Under the pieces are notes generated by a model that made no database searches, was not told the DNA's origin, and saw nothing but the letters and a program-made list of their open reading frames with translations. DNA of 64,000 bases from Diadema setosum (Eukaryota > Echinodermata > Echinoidea > Diadematoida > Diadematidae): contig NC_092705.1 of NCBI RefSeq assembly GCF_964275005.1, positions 13,176,385 through 13,240,384 on the forward strand, in the 5' to 3' direction. The stretch's first letter is position 1, and each line of letters starts with the position of its first letter. The position numbers were made by a program, and so were the translations under genes. Shown piece by piece: positions 55,125 to 64,000 of the stretch.

Positions 55125-56216
55125 GCTCAATGACAAAAAAATATATGACGAGGTACTTTTGAACCAAATCTATTATAATCTCTACACTCTTTTCCATCCG
55201 ATGGAGCAAAAGTGAAATTTGTGTATTCAGTAATGTTCGCTTTCTGATTGTTATACTTCTTATTTCAGTGCAATTTTTAAAATTCTTTTGTACTGTGGTG
55301 GGAAAGATTTTGGAAAAGGGATCCAACAGTGAAATGTTCCTTCCATGATACAGCCAGTGGTAGTCATGTGATCACAATATGGCGGAGATTGTCACCAAGA
55401 CTTCCTGTGGTAATATTCAAGTACTTGTATGTACGGCCATGACTTCTTTTGTCAGGACTACTACTAAAACACTGATCATGTCAGTGCTTATTTACGTCGA
55501 TGTAGGGCAATTTGTCTATCGGTTAAAATGATAACAACTTGACGGAGGAATATCATCAATTTGAATAAATTCCACAGAAGGCCTCCAATAGTCATGTGGG
55601 TAGGAACATTTTTGAATCATCACCTCATCTCGTCCTTTTCATTGCCAAGTGAGCAATTTTAGTCATGTGAATGTGATTTTGTATGGGTAGAAACAAGAGA
55701 TTCAAACCAAAAATGCAACAGATTACTTGGTGTATGCGAAGTTCTACAATGTATTTCTCAAAGTGCTGTTCTCCTTTTGTGAGTACGCTTGGAAGTTGAA
55801 CATCAGGCTGGGATGAAGTGCCACAATCCAATGAAATGAAGCACATTATATTTTGCCTTCCAAACAGTGCACTACTGAATTTCTGTGCATCCTAGAGGGT
55901 GTATACCTAAAGTTAATGGCAGCGAACAGACAGCAATAAATTGGTGGTCTAGAATGTGTCTATTAACCTCCGTCTCAAGTCATGTTTCCTCTTTTGATTC
56001 TTTCGTTCACCAAACTTTGGGGGTGATGTTAGAGAGAAAAAAAAAATGGAATGTTACAGCGATCATTGGGAACTTGCAAGGTAAACATGTTATACAGACT
56101 GTATCATTTGTCATGCAATTGTTGAAACTCATGTGTGAAAATGTAAACATCCTTCATCCACTTGAGGTTGCAGATTGGTGTTTCAAGAGCTGAAAGAATT
56201 TGATAGAAAATGTGTA

Positions 56217-56675
56217 TGGTTGGGGCACCACCTATCGACAGGGCACCTTCCCATCGACACCCTGCGTATCATGGCTGTTTGCGTATAGAACGAAAAAGTA
56301 CGCGCGGGATTAAGTGTCATTAGCTATAAAAACAATAAAAACGAAGAAACTAAAATCAAACTCAAACAAACCAAGCTAAAAATTACACATCCGATCAGTA
56401 ACGACGCATGGCTGTGAAATTCACGTGTATTACCTATGGAGGAGAGGGGGTGCCGATCGCAAGGTTCCCTTTTTAGCTGCGCGAAGAAAACGGAACGCAC
56501 GCACTAAAATTGCGCTATTTTAAAACGGAGATTCATAATCAACGAGACGGTCACAACATTCAAAACTGCAGTATTTATGGCATATTTGAGGTAAGAATTA
56601 GGCGGATTTGTATTATATTTTTAGAATAAACAAGCTACAGATCCTTAGGGTGTCGATACGTGGTACCCCCAACCC
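56217..56675. mobile_element. TA-flanked MITE with GGTTGGGG ends, about 460 bp
   Basis: GGTTGGGGCACCACCTATCG on the left is inverted as CGATACGTGGTACCCCCAAC on the right with a few mismatches; TA lies at both edges (56215-56216, 56676-56677). The interior is CpG-rich around 56280-56520, unlike its surroundings. Confidence 0.6.
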
Positions 56676-57212
56676 TACATGTAGACATTATCAATTTCTT
56701 TTGGGTCAATCAATGGACCATCCTGTGTCAAATTCGTTGTGCCGTTGGCGAACTGTGGATGGAATCAGGTGTTGGTTTGAGACCAGATTTCACTTTATAT
56801 GCCATGTGACATACCAATAATACTTCTGGTACATTTTTTGCAATCCTGGATCATTCCTGTATGAGAACACAAAAAAGACCAGTAAATGTTGGTAATGGGA
56901 ACTGGAAGTTTCTTCGTTAGTTACAGTTCACCTCAAATAATGACTGTTGTGTCTTATGTGTCTTGTGTGTATTTAAGTTTTGTGTACTTTGACTGGTCTA
57001 TGATTTAGTTCTATTTTCTGATTAGGCTGGATGTAATAGCAAAATCAAATCCTTTATAGTGATTCATGGCAGTGAATCAGAGAAAAAGGGAATGGTTTTA
57101 TTATTCTCACATGTGGTCAAGATGAATATTATGTAAATAAAAAGATTTTCTTTACAAAAGAATGTTAAAATGGTTTTTGTCATAATTATGTGCATGTGTA
57201 ATGCTAATCTCA

Positions 57213-57305
57213 TTAACCTGTTGAGGACGGGCTGATTTTGCTACAGCGCACATTTCCCATAGACACTTGCCCGAGTATACTCGGAACTCTTCCTCAACAG
57301 GTTAA
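57213..57305. mobile_element. Intact 93-bp TTAA-flanked MITE
   Basis: TTAACCTGTTGAGGA and its exact inverse TCCTCAACAGGTTAA bound a short element with CATTTCCCATAGACACTTGC inside. It is the uninterrupted counterpart of 41259-42946. Confidence 0.8.
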
Positions 57306-57681
57306 TTCAAATCTACAGTACAGGAGTGTAAATACAGTAAGAAAGATAAGACTTACAGATATATAGAAACAGAGCAAATGGATAGATGGATGGAGAGATA
57401 AAGATGGATTGTCAGAGACATGGATGGAAGGTGGATTGATAGAAGGTTAGAAGGGCTGATGAATTAATGGACAGATAGAGATAGAGAGTGGTAAAGGTAC
57501 ACAGTGAATATCACTGAAGATGGTTGTTGAGTGTGGTGTGTAGAAAAAGAAGAGTGAAAAAAGAGAAAGAACGAAAGAATGTAGAGAAAATAGTTTGTGG
57601 TTTTACTGTCACATTATTGTGATAATATAGGACTTCATGTGAATCAGATTCCTACACATCTTGTTAATCATTTCCAGTTTG

Positions 57682-57688
57682 AAAAAAA

Positions 57689-57722
<34 letters not shown>

Positions 57723-57724
57723 TA
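57682..57724 (+). repeat. Poly-A followed by (TA)n
   Basis: About 25 A followed by about nine TA units. Confidence 0.95.
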
Positions 57725-57963
57725 AGACACATGGACTTCCAACACATTTCATTTTTTGTTTTTATTCTTCATTTCATTCATTGATAAGAGATATGATTTC
57801 CAAGGCAAGATGACATTGTCAAAAGAACACTACCTAGGAATGACTGACTGACCACATATCATGCATCAAATATAATGATTTCATTGTTCACATACACAAT
57901 AGGCACTTTTGAATGGAAAATACACAAGAGTGTAGAAACAAAGCAGAAGGTGACAGAGAATTA

Positions 57964-58150
57964 CAGTGGAAGCTTGTTATAGAGAGGTTGGACACAACGA
58001 AACCCTCTCAGAACAAGGTGATTTTACAGGTCCCGGCTCATTCATATATTCTTGTTTTTGTACCCCACTACAGCAGGAAACTTACCTCATTGCATAACAA
58101 AATAAACTTGTGGGTTCTAGGTCCTTGTTATAATGAGGTTCCCCTATACC
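57964..58150. mobile_element. Diverged TA-type MITE
   Basis: TACAGTGGAAGCTTGTTATA on the left and TTGTTATAATGAGGTTCCCC on the right are imperfectly inverted; the style (TTATAACGA-like blocks, GGTCC in both arms) resembles 46987-47524. Confidence 0.45.
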
Positions 58151-60377
58151 ACTTTTAACAGCTCTCACAGATAATTTCCTTTTAATATACAATGTACTAT
58201 TATGAAGCATGTGCTTGAGAAAGTATATGTCAGGTGCGAAGTAGATAAAATAAGTAATTTTGAATTGCAGACATTTGTATTTGAGTCACAAGAGACAAAT
58301 AGGACATTGCGAGCATCAAATGACATTGATCTAAACAGGGGCAGCATGATTAGCCTGACAGTATACTACATCACAACCACAAATAGAAACGGCTTTATTC
58401 TAGTCTGTTCACCAAAATGGGCAGCACAACTGTAACAATTGCAATAACCCACACAAGCAGCTTTGCTTTTGCACAAGTTTCAAAGCATGGACTTGTTACA
58501 CAAAAATGTCCAAAATTAAGCTTTTGTTCTTTAATGTCAAGGGAAAGACATCAACCATAATTAAAAAAAACAAAAAAACAAAAACAAACAAACAAACAAA
58601 CCCTTGTGCAAGCTTGCTTGACTCTGACATAAATTCTGCAATGAATACAATACTTCAGAGATCAGTAATGGTTCCAACAAACACAATTACTTTAAGAAGT
58701 GTCCCTATACAACCCTCGGCCTTGACATAGACCCTATACAAAATGCAGACTATCAATCACCAATCAAAGACATGTTAATAGCTTGCACTGTCACTTGTGC
58801 GCAAGAAAGTATCGTAAATTGCCTTGGCAGAAAAATATATAAAAGTTGATTTCATAGCATGATGAGTTGGAAAGGAATAAATAGGGAATGCAAATGACTC
58901 CATGTAGACTTCATGAAAAAAAAAAAGTCAGAACCTACAGACTTAAACTAGTACACACAATGCTATTTACATATTGCATTCTACTTTACATATCTATGAA
59001 ATGAGGTAAGAGTGGTATAAAAAGAATTTACATCAAACAAAACTGAATACGCTTCTGGGTGGATATGGACACTTTGAACACAGACAATTTTGTACCATCA
59101 AGCTCTTTCTTTTGTTTTACACAGCAGCCTAAGATGTCCAAATATCAGGTACCTAACAAAATTGATATAATTAAATATCAATGATTTGTGTATCATAAAG
59201 ACTTTTTTTATTTGTATGAACAAAGACACATTTGCACACACAAACATGTACAAGTTATACATGTACTTATTTACCACTAAACGCACCAACAGATTCACAC
59301 ATTGATGTGTTAGCTGTGCCCTCCTTGCACACACTTAAAAAAAAAAGAAGAAAGAAATCGGTTGTAACCTGTGTGAGTGTAACTACGACAAAAAGGCCAC
59401 AAGTTCTTCCAAGCATTTCAAAGCTCCCAACACAAACCCCACAACACTGCAAAAGAGAAAGATTCACAAATTTTGTTGAGATTTCATTTGCATTTGGTAG
59501 AATTAAAGACTACAAATAATCAGACTATCAATCACACAGGCTTAAAAGAAACAAACAAAAACTTTCTCCAGCATGCCGCATTATTTTCTCAATGTAGGCC
59601 TACCTTGTATCAATGTCCACAAAAGAGCAAAAGGGTGCTACAAAATGTGACAGGCGCAGCTATCAGAATGTTGCTTCCCATAAATCTCACCATGAGATTA
59701 CTCGCATGGCATTTCTGTAAATCTTTGAACAATGAAATTGCGGCTCATAAATTTGCAGTGTGCAGCAGTGAGAGGAGTGGTTTTTCAAAGCAGCAAGAAT
59801 ACACACACTTAAAAAGTAAAATTCTGTATTTGTCCATTCAGAGGTCTATAACAGCTTATCACGCAAAAAAGAACACAGGAAGGTATTGTCTGATCAGAAA
59901 GTTTCATCAGTACTTTGTGTCACATGGTTATCTTAAAACTTAGGCAGCTTGGAAACATGTTATACAGTACTTTCCCTTTTTATAGGACAATGCACTTAAA
60001 GAGTGTCTAAAAAAATGTCTCTAAAACCAAAAGTCACCGGTCATCTAAACCCCCTATCAGAGGGGGTATACAATTTGTACTGCCATTAATGTGAAAATGA
60101 CACATTTCAAAATACAATCATTTTTACATTGTTGTATGTTGCACTATTCTGAAGCAATGTGAAGTCCACAATACACACAAGATACATTAAAATGACACAG
60201 AAGAAGCTGATATGATCACACATAATGCATGTCCCCTTTCAAAATACATGTACAATGTAATATGTAACCATGTATAAGTGTCATCATATCTTAGGACACA
60301 GTGCAAATACTAATTCTCTGCAGGTACATGTGAGTGTACACAAGAAAGATTGGAATAAAAATATTTCTCTCTTTTTA

Positions 60378-60761
60378 AAGGGATAGTACAGTATTGGTGG
60401 GGATGAGAATTTGGCTTTTAACTTTTTGCGAGATAACAAGGAAACACTTATGAAATAGTACAGAGCATACCATTTTAAGAGGAATTCAGAGTTTGTTTGA
60501 TGAAAATTGGGTTTGGCATTACTGAAACATCCAAATACAAAGTAAAACAAAGCGATCGTAAAAAAGTGTGGGTCCCACACTTATTAGAATCGCTCTGTTG
60601 TGGATATCTCGGCCATTTCAAAACCAATTTTCATCAAATAAATGTTGAATTGCTCATAGAATTACGTGCTCTTTCATATTTCATAAGAGGTTTCTCATTA
60701 TCTCACCAAAAAATGTTAGAAATCCGAAATCGGGTCTCAACCAAAACTATACGATCCCTTT
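60378..60761. mobile_element. Palindromic foldback MITE, about 390-bp family, copy 5
   Basis: Starts AAAGGGATAGTACAGTATTG and ends ACTATACGATCCCTTT, with GCGATCGTAAAAAAGTGTGG then GTCCCAC in the centre. Closest to copy 4. Confidence 0.82.
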
Positions 60762-61899
60762 AAAGTGAAATATGATCTTGTACATACAGCAAAGGAAGAA
60801 TGGAAGAGTTGAGACAATGTACTGAGAAGAAGTCAACATTTTTTCCCTCTTTCAATGTTGGGCAGATACAACAGATATCAAATTGAAACATCACTCAACA
60901 TATTAATGAAAAATTGAAATCACAGGGTCCACATATAAATACTGGCAAGACAGAAATATTGCATGATTCGTAAAAAGCACAGACATTACACACTCAAAGA
61001 GGCAAATATGTAGTACTACTACATACATGAATACTGCAACACATTACCTTCCAGTAAGAAAAATAAAAGAATTTTAAAGTTTGTATTCAATGGCACTTAA
61101 AATGTCCATGCATGTCATAACTGAAACATGATTAAATACTGGAAATACAAGCAATCTTCTTCAAGTCATTCACATGTTGTCTATCACATACATCTAAATC
61201 AATCTATTTCTCCTATAAAGGGTAGTATGTACATCTAACTTTGCATAAACTGCATCCCTTCCACATTATGAACATGTCTGATCTTCATTTGTTTCACAAA
61301 ATGTATCCCCATACCAATGAATATGTGTACTCCAGTGAAGGTGCAATGAGGACTTGAAAAACAATGATCAAATCTAATAATGAAATCACATCAATCAAAT
61401 CAATGTATCTCTGCCTATATTCAAAGCACCAATACCCTATCGATTTGTACTGATGCTTTGCAAACAGAGAAACAGTGCATCTGTTCCACACAATATACAC
61501 ACCAACAAATAATTATGGCAAGCTGTCTTGATCTTTGAAAGATTTTCTTGTTCTACATGCATCACATAGCAAATTGATTGTTCTTTAACCTTTAATGTTA
61601 ATTACTTGTATGTATTCCCATAGCCAGATAAAAACAATAAGGCCTTTGCAAAGAAATACAGTGCATACGTGTATACTGATGCACATGTTAGCAAATAATT
61701 ACAGCAAGCTGCCTTGATCTTTTGAAGGTTTTCTTTTTTGTTACAAATTGATTGTTCTTTAACATTTTCTGTTCATTTTGTATTCCCAGATAAAAACCAT
61801 ATGACCTCAAATGAAAAAAAAAAATACTGTTTGCTACTCAAACACACCATTAGGTTAAGATAGCATTCGTATTCTTCTCAGCTTAGTTAACACAAAAAA

Positions 61900-61968
61900 C
61901 AATTTGATCACAAATAACAATTTGATCACAAATAACAATTTGATCACAAATAACAATTTGATCACAAT
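61900..61968 (+). repeat. 18-bp tandem repeat, about four units
   Basis: Unit CAATTTGATCACAAATAA repeated 3.8 times with no internal differences, suggesting recent expansion. Confidence 0.93.
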
Positions 61969-62539
61969 AAGATATAAATATCTAAAGTACTGAAATCAAC
62001 CTTAATACAACTGGGAATGAATGTGATGAAAGTGTGAGGCCTTTATATCAGAGCCAGATTTCAGATTCCATTAACAAAAAGGCAATGGGGATACAGTTAC
62101 AACATGTTCAAAATTAGTACATTAAGGCATTCTCAATGCATTTCCATGCATCTTAAATGCAGTCATGCAAACTACAGCTGCCCCAACCCCAGCCCCACAA
62201 AGAAAAACAAAATAATAAGAGGTGGTCTGCATGAAACTACTAAAAATTAAAGGTTTACTATTAAAAAAAATGCAAAGTTGAAATGAGGGACAATCCAGAA
62301 ATTGGTATTTTACTAAATCAATCAGGCTGGTGTGATTATGGGCTATGAATGACAATTCTGATGTATGCAATTTCTTACATTTCAATTTTTTCTTTCATGA
62401 TAATCTATTGCATAATTTTTGCCAGTTCCAGAAGAACTGTTGTAATATATTGTGTCTAAGAGTCTTTATATTTTTGTTAAAGTTTTTTTTTTCAAGTTGT
62501 TTCATTTGTTTATCACTTATGACTATTGTGGAAAAATAA

Positions 62540-62578
62540 ATCAAATCAAATCTAATCAAATCAAATCAAATGAAATCA
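62540..62578 (+). repeat. (TCAAA)n short tandem repeat
   Basis: About seven pentamer units with single changes. Confidence 0.85.
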
Positions 62579-63029
62579 GGAATGCTTAGCAGCTATTATG
62601 GTGACAGACAGACTGTAAAACAAAGACCAAAATAAGATGCACTATTTTCACATCTACATTGTGGTTCATTTTGATTCACTTGATTTGGTGCATTCATTGC
62701 ACAGAACAACTAACTTTCTGTAAAAAACAAACAAACAAACAAACAAAGATTGCAGATATGAACGTCCCATATCGATGCTCAAAATTGTCAGGTTGCTAAA
62801 CACTCACGTACAAAGAATGAGAGTCTTGGGAGTAAGAAAAAAAAATGTTGCTCCTATGGATCTGAGACATTCACAAGTATTGGAACAAAAGTGGTCAAGC
62901 AAACAAATGACATTGTTCCTTTGGCAGAATAATGTTCAGAAGGCATAGACAATGACAGCAATTTCATCGTGTCATCTCTGATTGTACGGCCCGGAGATCA
63001 AATACCCAACAAGATTGGATATGTCCACA

Positions 63030-63094
63030 TCAATTGAGCAGTTGATCAATAAAACGGAGGTGTTCCATTCCAGTCAACATTAGCACCTGGCCAC
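63030..63094 (-). CDS. Possible last coding exon of an unidentified minus-strand gene
   Basis: On the minus strand a pyrimidine-containing stretch and TTGCAG precede an open frame of 65 bases: two bases to finish a codon, then GQVLMLTGMEHLRFIDQLLN and TGA. The residue mix looks like a real C-terminus and the acceptor is good. It is short, I cannot name the protein, and upstream exons would lie beyond the window, so chance is not excluded. Confidence 0.3.
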
Positions 63095-63499
63095 CTGCAA
63101 GTGATCAAAGTGATAAGAACATTTCTTGCAATTCATGGAGTAATTTTTTTTTAAGATACAAGCTGCTTTTTTCAAACATTTATACACATCATTGTTGTTT
63201 AATCGTCACTCTTGAAGTAATCAACAACTACAAAGAAAGAGAAACTAACCAGAAATATATAGATAAAATAATAAAACTACAACTGAAAAATGAGCAAAGA
63301 AAATGGGATTCCATTCAGTTTTGAGTCTGAGACCTCCAGATTGCTACACTGGTGCTCTTACCCACTGATCAATGGAAAACCTTAGTACAGTGTTCGCCCA
63401 AGAAACCCCCTTCCTTTTCAATGCTCATATGGTCAGAAGCTCACATAAACCTGACATAAGGCAGGATAGAAATCACCTTGTGACGTCCTGTATGGACAG

Positions 63500-63880
63500 C
63501 GATATAAAGAAAACACAAAGAGAATTCCACAAGATGTCCTTTTCCATGAAAGTACAAATTCTGTTGACATGTTACTGACCTTTTTTAGGGGTAATATTAT
63601 TCCCCTGCTTTCTGAAAGAGAAAATCAACCGCACTTTCTATATGCTACAAATATAAGTATACATGTATGTTGAATTTCTTTATATTTTCTTTTTATCATC
63701 CACACGTTACAAGACATTGTAGTCTACTTATCCAGCAATGGTGGTACTGAAACTATAAAATTCTTAACTTTTGAATGGACTGATCGAATTTCCTGAAACT
63801 TTGCATAAGTGTTCTACTAATATTCCTGCATTCCCTCCATCAATCCATGCATGTATTTCAGTTTCATTCTCCTTTAAGGC
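63500..63880 (+). mobile_element. Partial copy of the about 560-bp palindromic MITE family
   Basis: Contains the right-arm blocks TAATATTATTCCCCTGCTTT, CTGAAAGAG and GTGTTCTACTAATATTCCTG, ending CATTCTCCTTTAAGG. The left arm is largely missing or too diverged to see. Confidence 0.6.
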
Positions 63881-63952
63881 AAGGGTATCAAAAAGTCGAA
63901 AAGAAGAGATGATGAATGTGGGAAATGTGATGGACAGAACATGAAAGAGGAG

Positions 63953-64000
63953 AGAGATAGATAGATGGAGAGAGATACAGAATACAGACAGACAGACAGA
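63953..64000 (+). repeat. GATA/GACA microsatellite cut by the window edge
   Basis: GATAGATAGATGG, GAGA units, then GACA units running to the last base. Confidence 0.9.

Larger units (their letters stand above)
52536..64000. other. DNAJC3 3' UTR and downstream intergenic region
   Basis: Apart from listed MITEs, microsatellites and a possible minus-strand exon (63030-63094), this is AT-rich sequence without a supported gene. The end of the DNAJC3 transcript is unclear; the AATAAA copies that I saw (55563, 55926, 57138) are far from the stop. The longest frame, 59473-59943 (156 codons), shows no family signature. If the minus-strand exon is real, part of 57700-63029 may be its 3' UTR. Confidence 0.4.

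Noticed and set aside
59473-59943. 156-codon open frame on the + strand
   Set aside because: No recognisable motif, AT-rich composition, no splice or promoter context, and short overlapping frames on the other strand; a chance frame is more likely.
61900-61968. CRISPR-like array
   Set aside because: The 18-bp units are directly adjacent without spacers; it is a simple tandem repeat in an animal genome.

Overview
The window is animal nuclear DNA, AT-rich, with long introns, abundant dinucleotide to tetranucleotide microsatellites and many short non-autonomous DNA transposons. The two recognisable genes and the style of the repeats fit a marine deuterostome, most likely an echinoderm such as a sea urchin. 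That assignment is an inference; nothing in the window proves the species. I saw no rRNA or tRNA gene, CRISPR array or bacterial-type operon.

Two complete multi-exon genes lie head to tail on the + strand. Gene 1 (coding 8283-30047, 13 coding exons, 763 codons) encodes a type II membrane protein of the transferrin receptor / glutamate carboxypeptidase II (NAALADase, peptidase M28B) family. All exons join in phase with GT-AG introns. The peptidase-like domain keeps the fold signatures but has lost most zinc ligands and the catalytic glutamate, so it is predicted to be a catalytically dead receptor-like protein. Gene 2 (coding 38189-52535, 11 coding exons, 488 codons) is DNAJC3 (p58IPK/ERdj6), an ER-lumenal TPR and J-domain co-chaperone. 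It has a signal peptide, an intact HPD motif and the characteristic C-terminal tail. About 390 bp upstream of its ATG is a near-consensus ER stress response element, CCAAT-N9-CCACA.

Layout: 1-8075 is upstream non-coding DNA with a partial tandem triplication, microsatellites and transposon remnants. 8076-30047 is gene 1, whose 7.4-kb first coding intron carries a 4-kb array of a composite motif (TGTTTCGGAGGTGACA followed by GTTAAC) in both orientations. 30048-38188 is intergenic or 3' UTR and holds a near-perfect 39-bp-arm hairpin, a LINE 3' fragment and the DNAJC3 promoter. 38189-52535 is DNAJC3; its third intron contains a 1.6-kb hAT-like element with an 8-bp target duplication inside a small TTAA-type element. 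52536-64000 is mostly intergenic with more MITEs and a possible last exon of a minus-strand gene at 63030-63094.

The repeats fall into recurring families: a palindromic element of about 390 bp (five copies), a palindromic element of about 560 bp (two copies and a half), TTAA-flanked piggyBac-like elements (two terminal types), TA-flanked pogo/Tc1-like MITEs, and several hairpin MITEs. The strongest unusual signals are the 9.4-13.4 kb motif array, the nested hAT-in-TTAA insertion, the dead peptidase, the ERSE-like promoter site and the 31.6 kb hairpin.
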